Assembly (NCBI GenBank): GCA_965202915.1 | Contig: OZ241847.1 | Coordinates: 1,674,001-1,738,000 of the forward strand | DNA length: 64,000 nt | Source: G965202915 sp965202915 | Lineage (GTDB): Bacteria; Pseudomonadota; Gammaproteobacteria; Eutrophobiales; Eutrophobiaceae | Direction: 5' to 3' | Shown here: piece after piece, positions 44,783-52,902 of the stretch | Position numbering within the stretch: position 1 is the first letter of the stretch | Layout: every line of letters begins with the position of its first letter | Notes under the pieces: model-generated | Database searches by the model: none | What the model was told of the DNA's origin: nothing | What the model saw: only the letters and a program-made list of their open reading frames with translations | Position numbers and translations under genes: made by a program

Positions 44783-46363
44783 CTAAGCGCCGGTGGCATA
44801 TTCTCGAATTGCATGAAACTGAATATCCGGCCAACGTTTCATAGTAAGGTTTAAATTAACCATGGACGGGGCTAAATAGGCCAACCTATCCCTCCCATCG
44901 ATGGCAAGATTATCGAGAGCTCTGTGTTTGAATAACCCCAACCGCTTGTCATCGGGACATTCTATCCAACGGGCGGCAACGGTCGGAATATTATCATAAC
45001 TGCAGGTTACGCCATACTCTTCCCGCAAACGCCAGGCAACGACGTCAAACTGTAATACGCCCACTGCTCCAAGAATCAAATCATTATTATTTAATGGCTT
45101 GAACAGTTGTGCCGCGCCTTCTTCCCCAAGCTGTATCAATCCTTTATGCAATGCCTTTAATTTCAACGGGTCACGCAGGCAAATACGACGAAACAATTCC
45201 GGGGCGAAATGGGGAATGCCGGTGAAGGTTAAATGTTCGCCTTCTGTAAAGGTGTCACCGACTTGTATCGTACCGTGATTATGCAGTCCGATAATATCAC
45301 CCGGCCAGGCTTCTTGAGTTTGGCTGCGTGCTCCGGCCATGAACGTCAGGGCATTACTGATCTGCGCGTCCCGATTTAATCTGACGTGATGCAACTTCAT
45401 TCCCTTTCGATATTGGCCCGAGCAAACACGTAAAAATGCAATTCGATCATGATGAGCACGATCCATATTAGCCTGGACCTTGAAAACAAAACCGGTCAAC
45501 TTCGATTCATCCGGTTCAACTCTGCGCTCCTCACATTTTCTTACCAGCGGTGCCGGCGCATACGATGAGAAATAGTCCAGCAGTTCCTTTATGCCAAGAT
45601 TGTGCAACGCTGAGCCAAAAAATACCGGGGTTTGCCGTCCGGAAAGAAATTTCTTCGCATCATGTTGTTCGCAGGCCCCCAGGATCAGTTCCGTTTCTTC
45701 GCGTAATTGATTGATCTCCCCAGCCGGCATGTTCGCGTCGCTTATATCAATCGGCTCAGCATGCACCACTTTATTTTTTTTATCATAAATCCTTATAGTA
45801 TTGCGGGACAAATGATAAATCCCTCCAAGTCTTTGTCCCGCGCCAATTGGCCAGGTTATCGGGACGCATTTAATATCAAGATCGCGTTCTATTTCATCGA
45901 GCAGTTCAATCGGTTCTTTTCCCTCCCGGTCCAATTTGTTGATAAAGGTGATAATCGGAGTATTGCGCAGCCGGCAAACGTCCATGAGTTTGCGTGTTCT
46001 TTGCTCCACGCCCTTTGCCAGGTCAATAACCATTAACGCCGAGTCCACTGCGGTCAAAGTACGATAGGTATCTTCCGAAAAATCAGCATGTCCCGGGGTG
46101 TCCAGCAGGTTTATTATTTTGTCATTATATTCAAATCGCATTACCGAACTGGTAATCGAGATGCCTCGCTGTTTTTCCATGTCCATCCAATCCGAGGCGG
46201 CATGCCGTGATGATTTTTTTGCTTTTATTGTGCCTGCCGTTTGTATTGTGCCGCCGTGCAATAGCAATTGCTCAGTAACCGTGGTTTTGCCGGCGTCCGG
46301 ATGGGAAATGATTGCAAACGTGCGTCTCTTGTTGATTTTATTGACAAAACTACTATCACTCAT
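44783..46363 (-). CDS. prfC: Peptide chain release factor 3, with an N-terminus replaced by island DNA
   Basis: 526 residues, a translational GTPase that recycles RF1/RF2. G1 SHPDAGKTTVTEQLLL, switch region QRGISITSSVM, G3 DTPGHADF and G4 FINKLD are all intact. The first 12 codons (MSDSSFVNKINK) lie outside the 26-bp repeat at 46299-46324 on the island side. They replace the original 5' end, now found at 48486-48538. The new start keeps the frame, so the protein should be functional. Its promoter must now also come from the island. Confidence 0.95.
   Translation of the reverse strand: MSDSSFVNKINKRRTFAIISHPDAGKTTVTEQLLLHGGTIQTAGTIKAKKSSRHAASDWMDMEKQRGISITSSVMRFEYNDKIINLLDTPGHADFSEDTYRTLTAVDSALMVIDLAKGVEQRTRKLMDVCRLRNTPIITFINKLDREGKEPIELLDEIERDLDIKCVPITWPIGAGQRLGGIYHLSRNTIRIYDKKNKVVHAEPIDISDANMPAGEINQLREETELILGACEQHDAKKFLSGRQTPVFFGSALHNLGIKELLDYFSSYAPAPLVRKCEERRVEPDESKLTGFVFKVQANMDRAHHDRIAFLRVCSGQYRKGMKLHHVRLNRDAQISNALTFMAGARSQTQEAWPGDIIGLHNHGTIQVGDTFTEGEHLTFTGIPHFAPELFRRICLRDPLKLKALHKGLIQLGEEGAAQLFKPLNNNDLILGAVGVLQFDVVAWRLREEYGVTCSYDNIPTVAARWIECPDDKRLGLFKHRALDNLAIDGRDRLAYLAPSMVNLNLTMKRWPDIQFHAIREYATGA
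46299..46324 (-). repeat. Left 26-bp direct repeat (att-like) inside prfC
   Basis: Identical to 48489-48514. On the minus strand it reads prfC codons for RTFAIISHP (ACGTTTGCAATCATTTCCCA at its centre), the highly conserved stretch before the G1 loop. This is the end of the island joined to the functional prfC. Confidence 0.9.
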
Positions 46364-46469
46364 ACCGCTAAAACCCCAGTTTGTACTTAAATTTGTACTT
46401 GTTTGTTAAATTGCCCTTTCGGGGCTAAAAAGTGCGCTATTCTACCGAATAACCGCAACTCTAACTATT

Positions 46470-47369
46470 TTACTGCTCTAAAACATCTTTCAACGTATCA
46501 ATCTGCTGCTGATAGATTTCCGGCCTATCCCGCCTGAATTGCTCTAAGTTCGAGAGTTTCCATTTTACCGATGGAAATTCCTGAAAATCATAAATCGACC
46601 AATCTGGCTCTAAACCATTAAGGCTTAGTAAAAACGCTCTATCATTTTCATTTAAACTCGTCTTTACCGTTTCGATTAATTGCAGTCTTGTGGCCTCATA
46701 TTCATCGTAACTAAACTCAATCACGTTCATGCCTTCAAACTGATTTTCAAACGCCGTTCGCTGATCGATCAAATGAGGAACAAGCATTTCATGGGTCGGG
46801 CGATTACTGCTCACCAGACCCAAAATGAAGCCTTGCTTGATCTCATCGGTAAAGCCTTCATTATCCAGTAACAGCTTTACATCAAATAAATCTCGTGGAT
46901 GTTGCCTGTCCAGGGCAGCACATAACTTGCCACCATATAATTGCGCCAAGGGTACAAGCGGCATCGCACAAAACGCATCAAATTCCTCTTGAGCGGCTTC
47001 GCAAAGTGGCTTCTTATTGGAGTCACCCAGCAGGCCTCGCCCTACCATGTTTACTTCTATCTTGATGAGTACACCGTGCTCATCCAGTTGTAATTTGCAA
47101 ACCTTCTCTTTGTGTTGAACGCGTATTGACGAGCGCAACCCTTCGATACGATCTTTAATGCGAACAAGCGCCGCATTAATCCCATCAAGCGTTTCATTAC
47201 GTTCAGCAATCTCGACATAGGTTAAATCGATATCAACCGACAGCCTTGGCATATCGCGCATAAAGAGATTGATCGCCGTGCCGCCATGCATGGCAAAACA
47301 TGCTTCTTTAGCTACTTCTGGCAACACATCCAAAAGCAGCCTGACCTGTTTTTTGCAGGCGTCATTCAT
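46470..47369 (-). CDS. abiEii: AbiEii-type nucleotidyltransferase toxin
   Basis: 299 residues of the AbiEii/AbiGii nucleotidyltransferase family. The polymerase-beta-like motif is GGTAINLF followed by SVDIDLTYV (G-G-T and D-x-D), and a later conserved segment is LYGGKLCAALDRQHPRDLFDVKLLL. AbiEii is the growth-arresting toxin of the AbiE system, which aborts phage infection and acts through a nucleotide-dependent (GTP-binding) activity. Four-base overlap with the antitoxin gene. Confidence 0.9.
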   Translation of the reverse strand: MNDACKKQVRLLLDVLPEVAKEACFAMHGGTAINLFMRDMPRLSVDIDLTYVEIAERNETLDGINAALVRIKDRIEGLRSSIRVQHKEKVCKLQLDEHGVLIKIEVNMVGRGLLGDSNKKPLCEAAQEEFDAFCAMPLVPLAQLYGGKLCAALDRQHPRDLFDVKLLLDNEGFTDEIKQGFILGLVSSNRPTHEMLVPHLIDQRTAFENQFEGMNVIEFSYDEYEATRLQLIETVKTSLNENDRAFLLSLNGLEPDWSIYDFQEFPSVKWKLSNLEQFRRDRPEIYQQQIDTLKDVLEQ

Positions 47370-48136
47370 GCCGCCGCCTCTAATTCCCTGGGAACGGTTA
47401 TCTGGTATTTCGAGACATAGACGCCATCGCTCACGATGGCACGTTTACCTGAGCCCAAATCAACCTTATCCAGATTGATATAACCAAGCCATTCATGGCC
47501 TGCCTTATCTGCCAAATACAAAAACAGGCGCTTCACTTTGATAGAGGTGCAGGCTTCAAGTAATTTTTGTACTGTTGCCGGCCGCAAATTATTCAAGCCT
47601 TGCATCAGCTCAAACACCTCGACAAGCGGCTGAGACTTGGGTGCCAAATATAAACATTCCATTACTGCACGAGCAGAGCCGGATATCTGCACCTTAAAAC
47701 TTTTATGATCGATCTCGACCAAACCAAGATCAGGCGGCAAAAAGCTCGTCAGCTTACACTCTACGCTCAAGCCCCAATCCCGCTTTTTAAACCAAAGCGG
47801 CAAGCTCTCATCCTTACCACCAAAAAGCTGTGCCCTCTTTGTAGAAAGCTCCAAATAGTGGGATTTCCCCTGCAATGACAGTGCTGTTTTGCCCGCCGGA
47901 TGCACATAGAGGCCGAGCTGAGACTGCAAAGCATAGATGCCCCCCAAATAGTCCACTTGATCACCATGGCGTATCAGAGCACCCGTGCCGATAGAATCAA
48001 ACCACTGGCTTTTCTTGTACTGTTTTTGCAGATCGAGGCTATAGCCCTGTTCTGTCAACCATGCGGAAGAGAGCACTATGCCCGAAGGCTGAGTGCTAAG
48101 CAGAGTGTTTAATTTTGACTCTCTCTCGGTATTCAT
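47366..48136 (-). CDS. abiEi: AbiEi-type antitoxin (winged-helix repressor)
   Basis: 256 residues. An N-terminal winged-helix-like part (LSSAWLTEQGYSLDLQKQYKKS, then GTGALIRHGDQVDYLGG) resembles the AbiEi_3/AbiEi_4 families. The C-terminal half (SGSARAVMECLYLAP, LLEACTSIKVKRLFLYLAD) is the antitoxin domain. AbiEi represses its own promoter and blocks AbiEii without direct stable binding (type IV). An AT-rich region directly upstream (48140-48240) should contain the promoter and operator. Confidence 0.88.
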   Translation of the reverse strand: MNTERESKLNTLLSTQPSGIVLSSAWLTEQGYSLDLQKQYKKSQWFDSIGTGALIRHGDQVDYLGGIYALQSQLGLYVHPAGKTALSLQGKSHYLELSTKRAQLFGGKDESLPLWFKKRDWGLSVECKLTSFLPPDLGLVEIDHKSFKVQISGSARAVMECLYLAPKSQPLVEVFELMQGLNNLRPATVQKLLEACTSIKVKRLFLYLADKAGHEWLGYINLDKVDLGSGKRAIVSDGVYVSKYQITVPRELEAAA

Positions 48137-48268
48137 AATCCCAATATATCTATTTTTTTAAACTAAATCAACGAAAAGGTTTATATTATCTACTATTTAG
48201 GAATTTTAAATACCTTAATATAATATTTTTTAAACACAAAAGAACGACACTCGTGTCAACATTGTTTT

Positions 48269-48298
48269 AGCCCTTGTGACAGACCAGGCGCAAGGGCT
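48269..48298. terminator. Hairpin upstream of abiEi, possible terminator
   Basis: AGCCCTTG (48269-48276) and CAAGGGCT (48291-48298) form an 8-bp perfect stem around 14 bases, with GTTTT on the plus side. It lies between the pdxJ end and abiEi. The short T run makes it a weak terminator in either direction. Confidence 0.35.
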
Positions 48299-48299
48299 G

Positions 48300-48385
48300 T
48301 TTTGGGGGCTCAGTTTGGCCCGGCAGGAGACAATACAAGCAGAAGCATGAAGCGATTAAGGCCAAAAGGCCGATGAGCCCCAAAA
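48300..48385. repeat. Long imperfect inverted repeat in the island's non-coding arm
   Basis: The left arm 48300-48320 (TTTTGGGGGCTCAGTTTGGC plus C) pairs with the right arm 48368-48385 (GGCCGATGAGCCCCAAAA) around 47 bases. The pairing covers GGCC, TGAGCCCC and AAAA with small bulges. The rest of 48137-48488 holds an AT-rich patch and no gene. The structure could be part of an island end, a recombination site or an RNA. Confidence 0.5.
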
Positions 48386-48485
48386 GCGCGAACGAGTCAA
48401 TATGGCAACCTGAGACAGGTTGTAACGATTTGAATTTAATATAGTTAATGTCTTTTGGTGACTCTGGTTGTCTTATTGGTCTGAA

Positions 48486-48538
48486 TCGGGATGGGAAATG
48501 ATTGCAAACGTGCGGCGCTTTGATAACTTTTCAGTTAT
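48486..48538 (-). pseudogene. Displaced relic of the original prfC 5' end
   Basis: On the minus strand the codons read ATA ACT GAA AAG TTA TCA AAG CGC CGC ACG TTT..., i.e. (I/M)TEKLSKRRTFAIISHPD, a near-perfect RF3 N-terminus whose ATG has become ATA (48538-48536). Identity to working prfC covers the 26-bp repeat only, then diverges. No alternative start lies before the upstream stop codon, so it is silent. It sits 30 bases beyond the pdxJ stop. Confidence 0.8.
48489..48514 (-). repeat. Right 26-bp direct repeat (att-like) next to pdxJ
   Basis: Perfect copy of 46299-46324 in the same orientation. It marks the outer end of the island and lies within the prfC relic. Confidence 0.9.
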
Positions 48539-48568
48539 CGGGTGGGATAATCGAGTCCTGAGTACAGG

Positions 48569-49276
48569 TTAAGTTATCAGATGTTTCATCTGTTTCACGG
48601 CTTCATACATACCGACAAATACAGCCCTGGCAACAATGCTGTGACCGATATTGAGTTCCGTGAGCCCGGGAATCGACGCAATTTGTGCAATGTTTTCATA
48701 ATGCAATCCGTGCCCGGCATGGACGTTTAGGCCCAAATCATTGCCAACAACAACGCCGGCCTTGATCTTTTCCAATTCCATCGCGATCTCCGAATCGTCG
48801 GCATCGGCAAAATGTCCGGTATGCAGTTCGATACAGGGCGCACCGACCTCCGCCGCCGCCTCCAACTGCTCGGGCACGGCGTCAATAAAAAGTGATACCC
48901 TTATCCCCGCGTCGGCAAGTCTGATTGATGCATTCCTGATGGTTTCGGTTTGATTGATAACGTCAAGCCCGCCTTCGGTCGTCAGTTCCCGTCTTTTTTC
49001 AGGGACTAAACAGCAATATTGCGGTCTCATCGCTTCGGCGCACCGTATCATTTCTTCCGTTACCGCCATTTCCAAATTGATCGGGATGGTGACCGCCTGT
49101 TGCAGGTTTTTCAGGTCCGCGTCCTGGATATGGCGGCGGTCTTCGCGTAAATGCACGGTGATTGAATCAGCCCCGGCCTTCTCCGCGATCAGCGCCGCCG
49201 ACACCGGATCAGGGTATTGCGTGAACCGCGCCTGTCGCAACAGGGCAACGTGATCTATATTTACCCCCAGTAACAT
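48569..49276 (-). CDS. pdxJ: Pyridoxine 5'-phosphate synthase
   Basis: 235 residues. TIM-barrel marks LLGVNIDHVALLRQAR, ADSITVHLREDRRHI, CIELHTGHFAD and LNVHAGHGLHYENI are present. Condenses 1-deoxyxylulose-5-phosphate with aminoacetone phosphate to form vitamin B6. Last gene of the lepA-to-pdxJ operon. The usual neighbour acpS is absent, and the prfC relic follows instead. Confidence 0.96.
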   Translation of the reverse strand: MLLGVNIDHVALLRQARFTQYPDPVSAALIAEKAGADSITVHLREDRRHIQDADLKNLQQAVTIPINLEMAVTEEMIRCAEAMRPQYCCLVPEKRRELTTEGGLDVINQTETIRNASIRLADAGIRVSLFIDAVPEQLEAAAEVGAPCIELHTGHFADADDSEIAMELEKIKAGVVVGNDLGLNVHAGHGLHYENIAQIASIPGLTELNIGHSIVARAVFVGMYEAVKQMKHLIT

Positions 49277-49303
49277 GATCGATGAACGTTCAACCGGGTA
49301 ACG

Positions 49304-50029
49304 TCAACCCGCGCATTCAGATAAATAGGCGCTGTAGAGGCGGCGGCTGGCCAAAGGTTTATTCCCCAGATATATTCCGAGCACGGCCCGCATTAATGCT
49401 TTTGTTTCCGACTGGACTTTTTCATCGTTGGCGTCTATGGTTTCCTGATGTAATGCGATTAATGCCCGCCCCGATATTGCAACGTAATTACTTGAATCGG
49501 GAGGGTTGAGTAACGGCCCCGAATCATATTGATAGTAATATTGGGCATCCACGTCTATCGTGTCTCCGGCGCCTATTGGCTGATCCAAAATCAATCCATA
49601 GCCCAATGATTGCAACAGCCGCTTTTCAAAATACCGGATAATGGCGCCTTCCGGGTAATCCCTGGACAGTTTTGACAGGACGGTATCGTAGGCCGCAAAT
49701 AAATCCGGGTGCGCTTCGTGTTTATGCAATAAACGGATGATTATTTCATTGATATAAAACCCGCTCATAATTTGATGCGGTTTCCAGGTGATCATTTTTG
49801 TCTCAGGTTCAATCTGGGTAAGCGTGCCCAATTCACTGCGTATCGTCCATCCGAGTTGCAGGCGCTGATAGGGTTTGAATAAAAAACGCCGGCTGTTTGA
49901 TCGACGTTTGGCGCCTTTGGCGACCAGATCGACCCGGCCATGAACCATGGAAAACACCTGTAATAACAGGCTGGTCTCCCGATAATTGCGCATGTGCAGA
50001 ATATAGCAGGAGTGGGCCGGAACTTTCAT
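49304..50029 (-). CDS. recO: DNA repair protein RecO
   Basis: 241 residues with an N-terminal OB fold (SCYILHMRNYRETSLLLQVFS ... GRVDLVAKGAKR) and a helical C-terminal domain (YINEIIIRLLHKHEAHPDLFAAYD). It loads RecA at gaps together with RecR and RecF. It follows era by 12 bases and has the standard position before pdxJ. Confidence 0.92.
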   Translation of the reverse strand: MKVPAHSCYILHMRNYRETSLLLQVFSMVHGRVDLVAKGAKRRSNSRRFLFKPYQRLQLGWTIRSELGTLTQIEPETKMITWKPHQIMSGFYINEIIIRLLHKHEAHPDLFAAYDTVLSKLSRDYPEGAIIRYFEKRLLQSLGYGLILDQPIGAGDTIDVDAQYYYQYDSGPLLNPPDSSNYVAISGRALIALHQETIDANDEKVQSETKALMRAVLGIYLGNKPLASRRLYSAYLSECAG

Positions 50030-50041
50030 GATCGGAGCACT

Positions 50042-50947
50042 CTAGTTTATATAACCAAATTGTCTTAACGCAAATTCCGAATCCGCCCATTTCTTGCGTA
50101 TTCTGACCCAGGTATTTAAATTAACCTGCGCGTGCAACATATCCTGCAAGTCTTTCCTTGCCTCTTGCCCGACTTGCTTTAACAGTTTTCCACCCCTGCC
50201 AATAACTATCGCTTTTTGTCCCATTGTTTCCACCCAGATCACCGCATTGACGTGGATAATTTTTTCCGTACATTTGAAGTCTTCAATTGTGACCGATAGT
50301 TTATATGGTAACTCTTGCCCCAGTCTTTTCGTGAGTTTTTCACGGATAAACTCAGAGGCAAAAAACCGTTCACTGCGATCGGTGATCCGGTCTTTGGAAT
50401 AAATCGGTTCCGCGACCGGCAGGTAACCGGGGATGCAGGCTTCAACTCGCTCCACGCCTTTGCCTCTGCTTGCCGATATCGGAATTATTTCAGCGAATGA
50501 ATAGCGTTGCACCATGTCTTCAATAAATGGCAACAGGGCCCGTTTACGGCCTGCTTTATCAATTTTATTGGCGATCAAGATGGGTGATTTATTATTCTTC
50601 AGCAAAAATTCCATGACCTTTCCATCCATCCTGGTCCAATTCAAGGCTTCCACTATCAACAGCACTACGTCAACGTGCCGTATCGAATTTATGACCTCTC
50701 GATTCATGTAGCGATTCAGCGCAAGTCGCGGCGCTATCTGAAAACCGGGCGTATCTATAAAGATGGCCTGATGCTGTCGGTCGGTCTTGATCCCGGCCAA
50801 CCTCCAGCGCGTAGTTTGGGGTTTGCGAGAAACAATGCTGAGTTTCCGGCCCAATAACCTGTTCAGCAACGTCGACTTGCCGACGTTGGGCCGACCGATC
50901 AATGCCACGTGACCGCAACGAAATTTGCCGTCTTGATTCCTATTCAA
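50042..50947 (-). CDS. era: GTPase Era
   Basis: 301 residues, the same length as E. coli Era, from a TTG at 50947 that overlaps the end of rnc. G1 GRPNVGKST, G3 DTPG and G4 NKID lie in the GTPase half. A KH domain at the C-terminus (KAIVIGRGGKLLKQVGQEARKD) binds the 3' end of 16S rRNA. Needed for 30S assembly. The open frame extends upstream to 51043 but only through rnc. Confidence 0.96.
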   Translation of the reverse strand: MNRNQDGKFRCGHVALIGRPNVGKSTLLNRLLGRKLSIVSRKPQTTRWRLAGIKTDRQHQAIFIDTPGFQIAPRLALNRYMNREVINSIRHVDVVLLIVEALNWTRMDGKVMEFLLKNNKSPILIANKIDKAGRKRALLPFIEDMVQRYSFAEIIPISASRGKGVERVEACIPGYLPVAEPIYSKDRITDRSERFFASEFIREKLTKRLGQELPYKLSVTIEDFKCTEKIIHVNAVIWVETMGQKAIVIGRGGKLLKQVGQEARKDLQDMLHAQVNLNTWVRIRKKWADSEFALRQFGYIN

Positions 50948-51602
50948 GATGAGTATCGCCCCGGTGAATTTTATCCAAAACCAGACCGGCCGCACTTTGT
51001 TCGGCATTGCGCCTGCTTGTGCCTTCCGCCACCACGGATTCATCCATGCCTTCTATCGCACACTGGACGGTGAAAACACGATCGTGCGGCCGGCCGGATT
51101 CATTAATCACGGAATAAACGGGCAGGGGTAATTGCCTCGCCTGCATATATTCCTGCAACGTCGTCTTTGGGTCTTTGGGAAGTGTGTCGGGAGAGATGGA
51201 AGCCAATAATTCGGCATAAATATTCAAAATGCAATCGCGACAGTCGGCAAAATCAGAATCCAGGTAAATTGCACCTATCAATGCCTCGAGTGCATCGGCT
51301 AATATCGAATCACGGTGCCAGACACCGCTTTTCAACTCGCTCCCTCCCAGTTTTAAATGCCGGGATAAATCCGCTTCTCCGGCAAGTCTGGCCAATGTTT
51401 CCTTTTTGACCAGAAACGCCCTGAGCCGGCTCAACTCTCCGACGGCGGCGGAGGGAAATTTCAGGAACAGTGCCTCGGCAATCACACAACCCAAAATGGC
51501 GTCACCCAGATATTCAAGCCTGTCATTATTGCATGAATCAGCACTGCGATGGGTTAATGCCTGTTGCAACAGGCCCGTATCTTTAAATTTATAGTCCAGC
51601 AA
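50940..51602 (-). CDS. rnc: Ribonuclease III
   Basis: 220 residues. The catalytic signature NDRLEYLGDAILG, the second metal site ILADALEALIGAIYLD and a C-terminal double-stranded RNA-binding domain (DPKTTLQEYMQARQLPLPVY ... EGTSRRNAEQSAAGLVL) are present. The annotated start TTG 51602 gives a short N-terminus, and a few more codons upstream look RNase III-like but lack an obvious start. Processes rRNA precursors. Confidence 0.95.
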   Translation of the reverse strand: MLDYKFKDTGLLQQALTHRSADSCNNDRLEYLGDAILGCVIAEALFLKFPSAAVGELSRLRAFLVKKETLARLAGEADLSRHLKLGGSELKSGVWHRDSILADALEALIGAIYLDSDFADCRDCILNIYAELLASISPDTLPKDPKTTLQEYMQARQLPLPVYSVINESGRPHDRVFTVQCAIEGMDESVVAEGTSRRNAEQSAAGLVLDKIHRGDTHLE

Positions 51603-51616
51603 ATCCCGTAAGTGTA

Positions 51617-52084
51617 CTATTTTTCAGCATCGGCATCGCCGTTTGCGTCGGCACTGTCGAGTAATGAGACCGTGCTTGTGGCACCTTCTCCAAGTGGAAT
51701 TGCTTCTTTCACGTTAAGCATCAGATTAAGATTGGAAAAAAGTTTGTTGGCCGCCTGATAGGTCACGATCAAGGTTTTTTTATTGGTTTTTCTGTTCGTA
51801 TCAACAACCACACGTTGCTTATTTTCTCTTAGTTCACTCTCTCCGAACCGATTAAGATTATTGATATCCGCTCGTTTTACAAAGGCTCTGATGATATCTC
51901 TGTCATTTTTAACTTTTTCTTTTGGCTCTGCCGCCACCCCTTGCATTATCGTCCGCAGGCCGAAGTATTCATTATATAGAGGGAATACCGATAACACAAA
52001 GAGTAAATAAGTCGCGATGATGCCCATCACAATGCATACTCCCAGGAAGGTTATGCCCGATTGTTTTTTTACAGGATATTTCAT
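51617..52084 (-). CDS. DUF4845 membrane protein
   Basis: 155 residues from the ATG at 52084 (MKYPVKKQSGITFLG). One N-terminal helix (ITFLGVCIVMGIIATYLLFVLSV) resembles a pseudopilin leader, followed by a small periplasmic domain. DUF4845 lies between lepB and rnc in many gammaproteobacteria. Function is unknown. The tail is acidic and low-complexity (DSADANGDADAEK). Confidence 0.88.
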   Translation of the reverse strand: MKYPVKKQSGITFLGVCIVMGIIATYLLFVLSVFPLYNEYFGLRTIMQGVAAEPKEKVKNDRDIIRAFVKRADINNLNRFGESELRENKQRVVVDTNRKTNKKTLIVTYQAANKLFSNLNLMLNVKEAIPLGEGATSTVSLLDSADANGDADAEK

Positions 52085-52113
52085 TATCTTGTCTCCCAAA
52101 AATATTTCGGTTA

Positions 52114-52902
52114 TCAAATCATCTTCATGCCAATTCTACTGAAATCGATGCCGCCGTTTTTAGAATCCCAATTCATCCAGATCATGAACGCCCTGCCGAT
52201 AAGATTCTCTTCCGGCACAAATCCCCAAAAACGACTATCCCTGCTGTTGTCACGATTATCCCCCAGGACAAAATAATGACCTTCCGGGACAATGCTCTCA
52301 ATTCGTTGAGAAGCCCGGTTCGGATCGATAAGTATTTCATGTTCGATATCACCCAGAATTTCCGTGCGCAATGATGCACCGTTCATAATAATACCCGATC
52401 CATAGGCTTTATACCTGCCTTTTAGTATTTGGGTAATGGATACGTCATTGATATGCAGACCTTTATCAGAATAGGCGATCCTGTCTCCTGGCAGGCCCAC
52501 TATTCTTTTGATAAAAGGGATGCCGGGGTCCTGCGGATAGCGGAATACCACAATATCACCCCGCTCAGGCGTACTCATGGCAAGAATTTTATTATGCAAA
52601 ACCGGCAGGCGCAGGCCATATTCGTATTTATTCACCAAAATAAAATCGCCGATTAAAAGCGTCGGCATCATCGATGCCGATGGGATCTTGAATGGCTCAA
52701 CCAAAAATGACCGCAATAACAGTACAACCAGAAATATGGGGAAAAAGGAACGGGCGTATTCCACCACAAGCGGTACCCTGGATTGTTCATTTGCGTCCTC
52801 CCGCTGCGAACGCCCGGCCGCAAACAATAGCGCGTCCAGTCCCCAAATCAGGCCGCTGCCAAAAGTGAGCACGACCAGCAATGCCGCAAAATCAAAGTTC
52901 AT
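52114..52902 (-). CDS. lepB: Signal peptidase I
   Basis: 262 residues. The Ser-Lys dyad lies in FKIPSASMMPTLLIGDFILV and GIPFIKRIVGLPGDRI, and the box-E motif in LGDNRDNSRDSRFWGFVP. Two N-terminal helices anchor it in the inner membrane. It removes leader peptides from exported proteins. Four-base overlap with lepA. Confidence 0.96.
   Translation of the reverse strand: MNFDFAALLVVLTFGSGLIWGLDALLFAAGRSQREDANEQSRVPLVVEYARSFFPIFLVVLLLRSFLVEPFKIPSASMMPTLLIGDFILVNKYEYGLRLPVLHNKILAMSTPERGDIVVFRYPQDPGIPFIKRIVGLPGDRIAYSDKGLHINDVSITQILKGRYKAYGSGIIMNGASLRTEILGDIEHEILIDPNRASQRIESIVPEGHYFVLGDNRDNSRDSRFWGFVPEENLIGRAFMIWMNWDSKNGGIDFSRIGMKMI

Larger units (their letters stand above)
46299..48514 (-). mobile_element. 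AbiE mini-island integrated in the 5' end of prfC
   Basis: 2.2 kb between perfect 26-bp direct repeats, carrying only abiEi and abiEii plus about 350 bases of non-coding DNA, with lower GC than the flanks. It splits prfC from the lepA-pdxJ side, displaces the old prfC start, and provides a new one. The prfC 5' end is the known insertion site of SXT/R391 integrative elements. No integrase, excisionase or transfer gene is present, so it is a remnant, a cargo-only element moved in trans, or the outcome of internal deletion. Confidence 0.8.

Noticed and set aside
48521..48538. GATAACT-GAAA-AGTTATC-type hairpin as the terminator of pdxJ
   Set aside because: The stem coincides with conserved codons of the prfC relic and no T-tract follows, so the symmetry is probably chance.
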